Shown here: positions 6,737 through 13,595 of the stretch, one piece after another | How the letters are laid out: every line of letters starts with the position of its first letter | Numbering within the stretch: the first letter of the stretch is position 1 | Assembly: GCA_902476765.1 (NCBI GenBank) | Contig: CABSEJ010000049.1 | Span: 1 to 19,151, forward strand | Length of the DNA stretch: 19,151 bases | DNA from: an uncultured Blautia sp. | Lineage (GTDB): Bacteria > Bacillota > Clostridia > Lachnospirales > Lachnospiraceae | Reading direction: 5' to 3' | The notes under the pieces: generated by a model | Seen by the model: the letters and a program-made list of their open reading frames with translations, nothing else | Told to the model about the DNA's origin: nothing | Databases searched by the model: none | Position numbers and translations under genes: made by a program

Positions 6737-7900
6737 CTAAGCAAGAACAGCCTCTGCCAAAGCCTCCAGGCTCTTCACATCCTCCTCTTTCATGGTTGAC
6801 TTTAAAGTCACCACCGGCTGGCAAATTTCAATGCCTTTCATGCCCTCCAGGTAAGCCTTCATCAGCTTTCCGGACATGGGAGCCCAGGAGCCGTTCTCCA
6901 CAATTCCCGCTTTTCTGTTTCTGTATGTTTTAATCTTTAAGTGATAGAGGAAATCCTCCATGCAGGGGAACAAACCTGCATCATAGGTAACGCCCAGCAG
7001 TACCAGCTTATCATAGCGGAATGCACAGGATACAGCCTCTGCCATATCGTCTCTGGCCAGGTCGAAGACCCGCACTGCCTTGGCGCCTTTTGCTTCCAAA
7101 ATCTCAGCCATCTTTTTCGCTGCTTTAGCTGTATTGCCGTGAATGGAGGCATAGGCAACAACAACTCCCTCTTCTTCCGGCTCATAGCTGCTCCAGGTCA
7201 GATATTTTCCGATATAATGACCTAAATTTTCTTTAAGTACAGGGCCGTGGAGCGGACAAATGGTCTGAATATCCAGGGTAGCTGCTTTCTTCAGCAGAGC
7301 CTGAACCTGAGCCCCGTATTTTCCTACAATATTGATAAAATATCTTCTGGCCTCATCGTCCCAGTCCTCTTCTGCATCCAGGGCACCGAATTTGCCGAAA
7401 CCGTCAGCAGAAAACAGAATCTTTTCCGTCTGCTCATACTCTACCATTACCTCAGGCCAGTGAACCATGGGAGCCATGAAGAACTGCAGGGTATGGTTTC
7501 CCAGACTTAAAGTGTCCCCTTCCTTCACTATCAGGCTTCTCTTTGAGAAATCCAGAGTAAAAAACTGAGGCAGCATAGCAAATACCTTGGCATTGGATAC
7601 CAGCTCCATCTGAGGGTATTTTTCCGCTAAGAGCTGGATATTATAAGCATGGTCCGGCTCCAGATGGGAAATCACCAGATAATCCGGGGTTTTTCCTTCC
7701 AGGGCCTCTTCCAGGTTGTCCAGCCACTGCTGTGTGGCTCTTCTGTCCACGGTATCCATAACTGCAATTTTTTCGTCAAATATAACATAGGAGTTATAGG
7801 AAACGCCATTTGGAACCTTATACTGGCTTTCAAACAAATCAATATCCTTGTCATTTACACCTACATACACAACAGAATCTGAAATTTTCATATCATACAT
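6737..7900 (-). CDS. FprA-type flavodiiron protein
   Basis: 387 residues. The N-terminal metallo-beta-lactamase-like domain (about 1-240) has the complete diiron ligand set: His79, Glu81, Asp83 and His84 in HLEPDH, His147 in HWPE, Asp166 in SADGFG and His218 in PLHGP. The C-terminal flavodoxin domain begins near residue 245, with the FMN-binding loop ASIHGNTAKAA at 251-261. Such class A proteins reduce O2 to water, and sometimes NO to N2O, using electrons from rubredoxin or NADH-linked partners, protecting strict anaerobes. No rubredoxin domain or adjacent rubredoxin gene is visible. The start has GGAGG at suitable spacing; nrdR follows after 12 bp. Preference for O2 over NO cannot be read from the sequence. 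Confidence 0.95.
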   Translation of the reverse strand: MYDMKISDSVVYVGVNDKDIDLFESQYKVPNGVSYNSYVIFDEKIAVMDTVDRRATQQWLDNLEEALEGKTPDYLVISHLEPDHAYNIQLLAEKYPQMELVSNAKVFAMLPQFFTLDFSKRSLIVKEGDTLSLGNHTLQFFMAPMVHWPEVMVEYEQTEKILFSADGFGKFGALDAEEDWDDEARRYFINIVGKYGAQVQALLKKAATLDIQTICPLHGPVLKENLGHYIGKYLTWSSYEPEEEGVVVAYASIHGNTAKAAKKMAEILEAKGAKAVRVFDLARDDMAEAVSCAFRYDKLVLLGVTYDAGLFPCMEDFLYHLKIKTYRNRKAGIVENGSWAPMSGKLMKAYLEGMKGIEICQPVVTLKSTMKEEDVKSLEALAEAVLA

Positions 7901-7999
7901 TTGCCTTTTCCTCCTTGGCTATTTTATTCCCAACAAAAATATGCTTCCCCACAGGGAACAGTCACATGGGGCAAAATCCCCCTTATCTCTAACATCCCT

Positions 8000-8028
8000 A
8001 TTATATATGGGTTCTATGAATTTTTCCA
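8000..8028 (-). promoter_or_regulatory. Candidate promoter of the flavodiiron-nrdR operon
   Basis: On the minus strand TGGAAA (8023-8028) and a perfect TATAAT (8000-8005) are separated by 17 bp. The leader to the start codon at 7900 would be about 95 bases. The -35 is weak. The MITE-like element begins 30 bp upstream of it. Confidence 0.5.
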
Positions 8029-8049
8029 CTGATTTTCCCGATTTTTTTC

Positions 8050-8197
8050 ATCCTTTTGTAACAGTTCAGCCTTGCTGAACCGTTACAGGCAAAATAATGC
8101 AAAATCGCCTACGGCGATGGGATTTTGCCTCCTGAATCATGTTCTTACGGTCAGCGCAGCAAGTGCGCAGACCTAGGCTGAACTGTTACATCCTTTT
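8050..8197. mobile_element. 132-bp MITE-like element with 15-bp inverted ends and 8-bp target duplication (copy B)
   Basis: The element proper is 8058-8189. Its ends are perfect inverted repeats, GTAACAGTTCAGCCT (8058-8072) and AGGCTGAACTGTTAC (8175-8189). ATCCTTTT occurs immediately on both sides (8050-8057 and 8190-8197), an exact 8-bp target duplication. Inside are three successive hairpins: 8058-8086; 8087-8130, with a 9-bp outer stem (AGGCAAAAT/ATTTTGCCT) and a 6-bp inner stem (ATCGCC/GGCGAT); and 8149-8173 (GGTC-A-GCGCA paired with TGCGC-A-GACC). There is no coding capacity. GTAA ends and 8-bp duplications are typical of IS66-family transposons, so it is probably moved in trans by such a transposase. 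It sits in the 538-bp gap between the divergent flavodiiron and M42 peptidase genes. Confidence 0.85.
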
Positions 8198-8209
8198 CCC
8201 ATCCACTTA

Positions 8210-8240
8210 TTACTGTTTACTCGTATCTCGTAAACAGTAA
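8210..8240. repeat. Perfect 11-bp palindrome with 9-base loop
   Basis: TTACTGTTTAC (8210-8220) and GTAAACAGTAA (8230-8240) pair perfectly around TCGTATCTC. It lies 12 bp beyond the mobile element's right target duplication and has no T-run. It could be a second small repeat element or a regulatory hairpin. Confidence 0.5.
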
Positions 8241-8308
8241 CATTGGCAGGCCCATTTAAAGTTTTGCTTCCCAAAAGGAGCCTGCTCACACCTGATACCC
8301 ATCTTTTA

Positions 8309-8356
8309 ATTTACCCTTCGATTTATCTTTTGATTTATCCTTTGGTTTGCCCCTGG
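8309..8356. repeat. Four degenerate 12-bp tandem repeats
   Basis: Units at 8309-8320, 8321-8332, 8333-8344 and 8345-8356 follow the pattern RTTTRYCYYTKG (ATTTACCCTTCG, ATTTATCTTTTG, ATTTATCCTTTG, GTTTGCCCCTGG). The array ends 15 bp before the -35 box of the M42 peptidase promoter. Confidence 0.55.
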
Positions 8357-8371
8357 TTTTCCTCTTCTCTC

Positions 8372-8400
8372 TTGACGGCTTTTCCAAGAAATTATACAAT
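8372..8400 (+). promoter_or_regulatory. Promoter of the M42 peptidase gene
   Basis: TTGACG (8372-8377) and TACAAT (8395-8400) are spaced by 17 bp, about 38 bp before the start codon. Confidence 0.75.
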
Positions 8401-8438
8401 AATTACCGGTTTGACTATAGACAAAGAGAGGTAACTTT

Positions 8439-9470
8439 ATGGAAAAAATCATGGATTATATTTTAGAACAGATGAAAAATCTGCTGGCCATTGACAGTCC
8501 CACAGGCTACACAGGGAACGTGGCGGAATATTTAATGAAAGAATATGAAAAGATGGGCTATACTCCCCAAAAAACCGTAAAAGGAGGCGTATTGGTAGAA
8601 CTTGGAGGAAGGAATTCAGAAAACGCCCTGCTTCTGGAAGCCCATGTAGATACTCTGGGCGCTATGGTGTCACAGATAAAGGCAAACGGCCGTCTGGCTC
8701 TCTCCCCTCTGGGAGGTATGAACCCCAACAATGGAGAAGCGGAAAACTGCCGGATTATTACCCGTTTTCAAGGGACTTATGAGGGTACCTGTCAATTAGC
8801 AGACGCTTCCATTCATGTGAACGGAAAGTATGATGAAACCAAACGCAGCTTCGATGTAATGGAAGTGGTTCTGGATGAAAAAGTCTCCTCCCGCCAGGAA
8901 GTGCTGGATTTGGGAATCCTGGAAGGGGATGTGGTTTGCTTTGAGCCCCGGACCCGCATCACAAAAAGCGGTTATATCAAAAGCCGTTTCCTGGATGATA
9001 AATTAAGCGCCGCTATACTGATGGGATACGCCAAATATATAAAAGAAAACAACGTCACCCCTGAAAGAAAGCTTTACCAGCATTTTACGGTTTATGAGGA
9101 AGTAGGACACGGCGGCGCTGCCTCCATTCCCGCTGATGTAAAAGAAATCCTGGCTGTGGACATGGGCTGTGTAGGAGAAGGTCTGAACTGCCGGGAGCAC
9201 CAGGTTTCTATCTGCGCTAAGGACAGTGGAGGCCCTTACAGCTATGATGTAGTCTCTGCCTTGATTCTCGCAGCCCGGAAAAATAATTTAGACTTTGCCG
9301 TAGATGTATATCCTCATTACGGCTCCGACGCAGAGGCCGCCCTGCGCTCCGGCCACGACGTACGCCACGGCCTTATCGGCCCCGGAGTCTACGCTTCCCA
9401 CGGCTACGAAAGAAGCCATATAGACGGCATAAAAAACACCTACCTCCTCCTAAAAGAATATTTACAATAA
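8439..9470 (+). CDS. M42 family metallopeptidase (FrvX/glutamyl aminopeptidase type)
   Basis: 343 residues, normal for the family. M42 enzymes are cytoplasmic, cobalt- or zinc-dependent aminopeptidases that assemble into large tetrahedral particles and trim peptides. The full dinuclear site is visible: His69 and Asp71 in AHVDTLG, Asp186 in FLDDK, catalytic Glu220 and metal-ligand Glu221 in YEEVGHGG, Asp241 in AVDMG, and His321 in YASHGYERSH. The insert between residues 90 and 180 is the usual PDZ-like dimerisation domain. GAGG precedes the ATG, and the gene has its own TTGACG/TACAAT promoter. It appears monocistronic; the hairpin with T-run at 9764-9789 could end its transcript after a long untranslated tail. 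Peptide preference cannot be told from the sequence. Confidence 0.93.
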   Translation: MEKIMDYILEQMKNLLAIDSPTGYTGNVAEYLMKEYEKMGYTPQKTVKGGVLVELGGRNSENALLLEAHVDTLGAMVSQIKANGRLALSPLGGMNPNNGEAENCRIITRFQGTYEGTCQLADASIHVNGKYDETKRSFDVMEVVLDEKVSSRQEVLDLGILEGDVVCFEPRTRITKSGYIKSRFLDDKLSAAILMGYAKYIKENNVTPERKLYQHFTVYEEVGHGGAASIPADVKEILAVDMGCVGEGLNCREHQVSICAKDSGGPYSYDVVSALILAARKNNLDFAVDVYPHYGSDAEAALRSGHDVRHGLIGPGVYASHGYERSHIDGIKNTYLLLKEYLQ

Positions 9471-9475
9471 AAGCC

Positions 9476-9600
9476 CCGGACTGCGGCTGAGCAGACGGCA
9501 AGCTTGCTTGCACGGATGCTCAGACATAGGACGGGCCAGACAGTATGAGTACGGGGGACGCCCTCTGGGCGGACCTCATAGTACGATTACTGGCGGCAGA
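9476..9600. other. GC-rich structured intergenic segment (two hairpins)
   Basis: CTGAGCA (9487-9493) pairs with TGCTCAG (9517-9523), with an inner CAAGC/GCTTG. A second hairpin pairs TATGAG (9544-9549) with CTCATA (9575-9580) over a CGCCC/GGGCG core. The segment is much richer in GC than the AT-rich 9601-9760 that follows. The trailing CTCAGACATAGG recalls GCGCAGACCTAGG at 8166-8177 in the 132-bp element. It may be a repeat element or a structured 3' untranslated region of the M42 gene. Confidence 0.4.
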
Positions 9601-9763
9601 TGGTGCTTCCTCTTATCCTTTTAGGACAGATATATTTTAAATTTTATTAAGAGATTTTCCAATTATTTTATAAAACAGACATACTTTCCTCATAATTTGT
9701 TTTTATAATAAATCTCGGATAGTTGATAAACCACTCACTATCTCCCCCCTCAAGTTGGAAAAG

Positions 9764-9789
9764 CCCGGTACATGAGTATCGGGTTTTTT
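9764..9789 (+). terminator. Hairpin terminator upstream of arcC
   Basis: CCCGGTAC and GTATCGGG (one G-T pair) with loop ATGA are followed by six Ts. It could end the M42 transcript or a short independent transcript; the arcC promoter starts four bases later. The rest of the 409-bp gap (9601-9760) is AT-rich with a TATAAT at 9704-9709 but no clear gene. Confidence 0.75.
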
Positions 9790-9792
9790 CTG

Positions 9793-9821
9793 TTGCTTTT
9801 CTTTCCGGCAGCAGATATAAT
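9793..9821 (+). promoter_or_regulatory. Promoter of arcC
   Basis: TTGCTT (9793-9798) and a perfect TATAAT (9816-9821) are spaced by 17 bp, leaving a leader of about 50 bases before the ATG at 9880. Confidence 0.7.
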
Positions 9822-9879
9822 ATTGTTCATATCCTTTTAAACTTGGAAAAGACTTTTTAGGGAAAGAGGTATCAATCAT

Positions 9880-10812
9880 ATGACAAGAAAAAAAGTAGTG
9901 GTGGCGCTGGGCCACAGGGCTCTTGGAACCACCCTTCCGGAACAGAAAACAGCGGTAAAGGCATCCGCCAAAGCCCTGGCTGATTTAGTGGAGGCCGGAG
10001 CCGATATTATCATTACCCACAGCAATGCTCCTCAGGTAGGCATGATTCACACTGCCATGAATGAATTCGGAAAGGTGCATCCGGATTACACTGCAGTTCC
10101 CATGTCTGTCTGCTCAGCTATGAGCCAGGGTTATATTGGTTACGATATTCAGAATGCTCTACGGGCGGAGCTTCTGCGCAGGGGTATTTACAAACCGGTA
10201 AGTACCATTCTTACCCAGGTTACTGTGGACCCTTATGACGATGCTTTCCATGAGCCGGTAAAGGTCATCGGCAGAACCTTAAACCAGCAGGAAGCTGAAG
10301 CTGAAGAACACAAAGGAAATTATGTCGTGCAGACTGAAGATGGCTACAGAAGGATTGTGGCGGCTCCCCAGCCGGAAAAAATCGTGGAAATTGACGCCAT
10401 CAAAGCCTTGTCAGATGCGGGTCAGGTTGTGATTGCCTGCGGCGGCGGCGGAATCCCTGTTCTGGAGCGGGATGAAGAACTGATTGGTGCCAGCGCTGTC
10501 ATTGAGAAAGATTTGACCAGCGGTAAACTGGCCCAGGCCCTGGACGCTGACGAGCTTTTGATTCTCACCAGTGTAGAACGGGTTTCCGTAAACTACAATT
10601 CTGACACAGAAGAACAATTAAAAGAGGTAACTGCTCCGGAGCTGAAACATTACATGGAGGAAAATCATTTTGGAGACAACACCATGCTTCCCAAAATACA
10701 GGCCTCTGTTGAATTCGTGGAAGAACGGCCGGGAAGACGGGCTGTTATTACCTCTATCGGAAAAGCCAAAGAGGGTTACCTTGGTAAAACCGGAACTATT
10801 ATTACAGCATAA
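9880..10812 (+). CDS. arcC: Carbamate kinase, divergent active-site loops
   Basis: 310 residues, full length for the amino-acid kinase fold. Carbamate kinase transfers the phosphate of carbamoyl phosphate to ADP, giving ATP, CO2 and ammonia at the end of arginine, agmatine or purine fermentation. Kept motifs: SAMSQGYIGY (79-88), ILTQVTVDPYDDAF (110-123), ACGGGGIPV (186-194), VIEKD with Lys210-Asp211, and MLPKI with Lys272. Two loops differ from the classic enzymes: ALGHRAL (9-15) in place of ALGGNA(L/I), and THSNAPQVG (46-54) in place of (S/T)HGNGPQVG. Such variants seem to recur in gut Clostridia, so this is likely a functional clade, but substrate preference could have shifted. It stands alone, with no arcA, arcB or similar partner next to it, and has its own promoter and terminator. 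Confidence 0.85.
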   Translation: MTRKKVVVALGHRALGTTLPEQKTAVKASAKALADLVEAGADIIITHSNAPQVGMIHTAMNEFGKVHPDYTAVPMSVCSAMSQGYIGYDIQNALRAELLRRGIYKPVSTILTQVTVDPYDDAFHEPVKVIGRTLNQQEAEAEEHKGNYVVQTEDGYRRIVAAPQPEKIVEIDAIKALSDAGQVVIACGGGGIPVLERDEELIGASAVIEKDLTSGKLAQALDADELLILTSVERVSVNYNSDTEEQLKEVTAPELKHYMEENHFGDNTMLPKIQASVEFVEERPGRRAVITSIGKAKEGYLGKTGTIITA

Positions 10813-10828
10813 GCAACTCCACAGGAGC

Positions 10829-10874
10829 AAAATGCCCATATTCCTCTAGTACACTGAGGATATGGGCATTTTTT
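10829..10874. terminator. Shared terminator between arcC and the beta-glucosidase gene
   Basis: AATGCCCATATTCCTC pairs with GAGGATATGGGCATT around a 9-base loop, followed by six Ts on the plus strand (10869-10874) and four on the minus strand. It lies between two convergent genes and should serve both, more strongly for arcC. Confidence 0.88.
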
Positions 10875-10891
10875 ATATTTCATGTTTACTT

Positions 10892-12253
10892 TTATAAATT
10901 CTCTCCGTTTAACTGTATCAAATCTCTGTACCAGTATCCGGAATCCTTAATAATTCTCTTTTGTGTGTTATAATCCACAAATACAAGCCCGAAACGCTCT
11001 GCGTATCCACTGTGCCACTCAAAGTTATCCAGCAGGGACCATTGGAAATATCCCCGGATATCTGTTCCATCCTGAGCGCATTTTTTCAGGGCTCCTAAGT
11101 ACCGTGCCAGAAAATCAATCCGGTTAGGGTCATGTACCTGTCCGTCCAGAGAAATCACATCATGACAGGACAAGCCATTTTCCGTTATATAAATGGGTTT
11201 CTGGTACCGCTCATACAAAAACTTTGGCCCCCAATACAGACACTCCGGTGTCACCGGCCAGTCCAGCGCTGTCTTTGGAAAACCGTCATAGCGCTTCACT
11301 ATCTCCGGCTGCCCGTTTTCTCCCATACGGATTCGCTGTCCGTTATAAATATTCTGGCCATAAATGTCAATAGGCTGGGAAATCAACTGCAAATCTTCTT
11401 TTGTAATCCTGGGAAGATATTTCTGGAACCTGCGCATCCCTTCCTCCGGATATTCCCCGAAAAGCACCGGGTCGCTCCACCAGGACACGTTCCAGGTCCA
11501 GCCGCTGATTGGTTCGTGGAAGCCGAATAAATGCTGTCTTGCCGCCTCAATATCTTCCGGCTTTTCACTGTCAGGATAACTCATGGTTCCTGTGGGGGCA
11601 TAGCCCACCTGAATATCCTGTTTTGCATTCTCCCGAAGCATTCTCACTGCATTTCCATGGGCTTTCAGAGCATTGTGGGCCATCTGAAAGGTATCTCTGA
11701 CCGGAGCCTGTACTCCCGGCGCATGAACCCCGTCTAAAAAGCCTAATCCCACAAAGCACTGGGGTTCATTTAAGGTAAAAAAGTATTTTACCCTGTCAGA
11801 AAAATGTTCTGCTACCAGCTTTGCATATGCCCCAAACCAGTCCACAATCTCTTCATTTAACCAACCGCCTTTTTTATATAGCTCATAAGGCAGCTCCCAG
11901 TGATACAGCGTGATAAAAGGCTCAATATTCGCTTCCAAAAGAGTGTCGATTAACCCATTATAAAATTTTATTCCCGCCTGATTTACCTTCCCTGTGCCTT
12001 CTGGCAGTATCCTGGCCCAGTTTATGGAAAAACGGTATGCCTTTATCCCAAGACTTTTCATAATTTCCACATCTTCACGGAAACGATGATAATGGTCACA
12101 GGCCTTATCTCCTGTATGCCCGCCGAAAATCCTGTTCTCCTCCTGGCAAAATACATCCCAGATATTCAGACCTTTTCCGTCTTCATAAGCCCCTCCCTCT
12201 ATCTGGTAAGAGGAAGTTGCTGCTCCCCATTGAAACTCCTTACAAAATCCCAT
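10892..12253 (-). CDS. GH1 beta-glucosidase
   Basis: 453 residues from the ATG at 12253. This start has GGAGG 8 bases upstream, whereas the in-frame ATG at 12268 lies almost on top of its only AGG. The protein is a complete GH1 TIM barrel: FQWGAATSSYQIEGG near the N-terminus, acid/base Glu163 in TLNEPQ, nucleophile Glu358 in YITENG, and the aglycone-side motif WSLLDNFEWHSGYAERFGL (405-423). NFEW followed by an Arg, rather than the phosphate-binding Ser/Lys/Tyr set, favours a plain beta-glucosidase over a 6-phospho-beta-glucosidase. There is no signal peptide, so it acts inside the cell on imported oligosaccharides. It is the last gene of the carA-to-bgl run, 51 bp after the YjjB-type gene; no PTS or ABC sugar transporter lies beside it. 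Confidence 0.93.
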   Translation of the reverse strand: MGFCKEFQWGAATSSYQIEGGAYEDGKGLNIWDVFCQEENRIFGGHTGDKACDHYHRFREDVEIMKSLGIKAYRFSINWARILPEGTGKVNQAGIKFYNGLIDTLLEANIEPFITLYHWELPYELYKKGGWLNEEIVDWFGAYAKLVAEHFSDRVKYFFTLNEPQCFVGLGFLDGVHAPGVQAPVRDTFQMAHNALKAHGNAVRMLRENAKQDIQVGYAPTGTMSYPDSEKPEDIEAARQHLFGFHEPISGWTWNVSWWSDPVLFGEYPEEGMRRFQKYLPRITKEDLQLISQPIDIYGQNIYNGQRIRMGENGQPEIVKRYDGFPKTALDWPVTPECLYWGPKFLYERYQKPIYITENGLSCHDVISLDGQVHDPNRIDFLARYLGALKKCAQDGTDIRGYFQWSLLDNFEWHSGYAERFGLVFVDYNTQKRIIKDSGYWYRDLIQLNGENL

Positions 12254-12304
12254 CCTACATTCCTCCATTTTCCTACACTTATAAGAAAACCATCCTACGT
12301 TTTT

Positions 12305-12763
12305 TTAAGTTGTATTTTTTCTTCCGAAAAGCCTGTTTATAGTCTTCTGAGGTATTTCAAAAACAATCACAATCCCCAGCACCATGGCAATGGCAATTCC
12401 CAGAGTCTCTCTTCCGTAATGAAGGCTCAGCCTATTATTCTCCAAAAGAGAGTAATACACGGTTCTGTAAATTCCGATTCCCGGCACCTCTGGAAAAATT
12501 CCTGCAATCAAAAATAGGGTTACCGGGCATTTACGCACCGTACTTCCTATTCTGGAGGCCAAGGTGATAAACACTGTAGCAAAAAAGCTGCCTGCCACGG
12601 CCCCTGCTCCCAGGACATTGATGCAGACCCAGCAAATCAGCCATCCTGTCCCTCCGATAAAGCCACAGAGAGGGTAATGTTCTCTGGGAACAGAAAACAG
12701 CAGAGAAAAAGCCACCGTGCCTATGCAGGCCGCCAGGAACTGTAAAATCCCCTCCACTATCAT
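12305..12763 (-). CDS. Threonine/serine exporter family membrane protein, small subunit (YjjB/ThrE_2 type)
   Basis: 152 residues, four to five hydrophobic segments. The start at 12763 is chosen because it overlaps the TGA of the upstream gene as ATGA and has an AGGAGG site; the same frame stays open back to 13015, but that part only reads the upstream gene in another frame. The motif IFPEVPGIGIYRTVYY (near residues 93-108) echoes the MPLVPG motif of the partner, as expected since the family carries two related halves. In Corynebacterium ThrE the halves are fused; in E. coli they are separate as YjjP and YjjB, sizes close to those here (about 256 and 157 residues), and that pair has been reported as a succinate exporter. 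The cargo here is therefore uncertain: threonine/serine or a dicarboxylate. Confidence 0.85.
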   Translation of the reverse strand: MIVEGILQFLAACIGTVAFSLLFSVPREHYPLCGFIGGTGWLICWVCINVLGAGAVAGSFFATVFITLASRIGSTVRKCPVTLFLIAGIFPEVPGIGIYRTVYYSLLENNRLSLHYGRETLGIAIAMVLGIVIVFEIPQKTINRLFGRKNTT

Positions 12764-13545
12764 AGAATCACCCCTCCTGTCAGATGGTAATAAAGCAGGT
12801 ACATCAGCCCCACTCCCAGGGAAATTCCCAGTGCTACCATAAGGGCGTCCAGAAACCGCACACCGCCGCCGATATAATCCCCGTCTGCAAAATCCCTTAC
12901 TGCATTTACCAGAGATACCCCAGGTACTAGAGGCATCACAGAACCCACTAAAATACTGCCAGGGGTTTGTCCCAGTCCCAAACGGTAAAACAGCACCGCA
13001 AAAAAAGACACACAAAAGCCCCCGGCCAGGTTCAGCACAATTTTGGAAGTCTGCTTCTCCCGCCTTTCAAAAGCAATGAGCAATACATAAAGGAGGAAGC
13101 CGGAAAAAAATGCTGCCAGCATATCCTCCCAGCTTCCTCCCAAAAGACGGCAGAAGGCCCCGGAGCCCACCCCGGAAGCCAGCATCCTGGAAAAAGGCTT
13201 TTTTCCAGGCATCTGCTCTATCTCTTCTAATCTGTCCCGAGCCTGCTCCAAAGTATATTTTTTCTCTTCAATCTCTCTGGAAAGCTGATTGACAGCGGCA
13301 ATCCTGTGAAGCTTAGCCCCTCTTATGGGAATATGCTTCACACTGGCATATATCTGCCCATCCCGGTTTTCCGCTGTGATAAAAATACCTGTACTCATAA
13401 CAAAGGTACTGCATTTCTCAATGCCAAAGGCGCCGGCAATTCTCCGGATAGTCTCCTCCACACGGAATATTTCCGCTCCCGCATCCAGAAGAATACGCCC
13501 TGCATCCATAGCTAAGTCCAGAACTTTCTTATCATAATTTTCCAC
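12760..13545 (-). CDS. Threonine/serine exporter family membrane protein, large subunit (YjjP/ThrE type)
   Basis: 261 residues with a GTG start at 13545 and a modest AGGAAGAG site. The first 110 residues are a soluble DUF1212 domain (DAGAEIFRVEETIRRIA, STGIFITAENRDG); about five transmembrane segments follow from residue 118. The hallmark MPLVPGVSLVNAVRDFADGDYIGGGVR (near 207-233) lies in the membrane part. Its TGA overlaps the next gene's ATG by 4 bp, so the two subunits are translationally coupled and surely act together. It lies 50 bp behind uppP on the same strand. Amino-acid export is the family annotation, but the split architecture matches the E. coli YjjPB pair. Confidence 0.88.
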   Translation of the reverse strand: MENYDKKVLDLAMDAGRILLDAGAEIFRVEETIRRIAGAFGIEKCSTFVMSTGIFITAENRDGQIYASVKHIPIRGAKLHRIAAVNQLSREIEEKKYTLEQARDRLEEIEQMPGKKPFSRMLASGVGSGAFCRLLGGSWEDMLAAFFSGFLLYVLLIAFERREKQTSKIVLNLAGGFCVSFFAVLFYRLGLGQTPGSILVGSVMPLVPGVSLVNAVRDFADGDYIGGGVRFLDALMVALGISLGVGLMYLLYYHLTGGVIL

Positions 13546-13595
13546 AATCCGTCTCTTCCTATCCTTCTATGGTGTAGAAAACCTATCTCTGCTTC

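Noticed and set aside
8058..8189. Reading the 132-bp element as a riboswitch or a plain terminator
   Set aside because: The perfect terminal inverted repeats and exact 8-bp duplication fit an insertion; no T-run follows its hairpins.
8309..8356. CRISPR-like array
   Set aside because: The units are contiguous 12-mers without spacers; no cas genes are present.
8243..8434. A 63-residue plus-strand frame with repeated LIYP segments before the M42 gene
   Set aside because: It needs a TTG start without a ribosome site, the repeats come from the 12-bp DNA array, and the M42 promoter lies inside it.
9703..9915. A 70-residue minus-strand frame upstream of and overlapping arcC
   Set aside because: It crosses the terminator and the arcC promoter, and has no ribosome site or recognisable family.
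12764..13015. Upstream extension of the small exporter subunit
   Set aside because: It merely reads the upstream subunit gene in another frame; the ATGA overlap and AGGAGG site mark the start at 12763.
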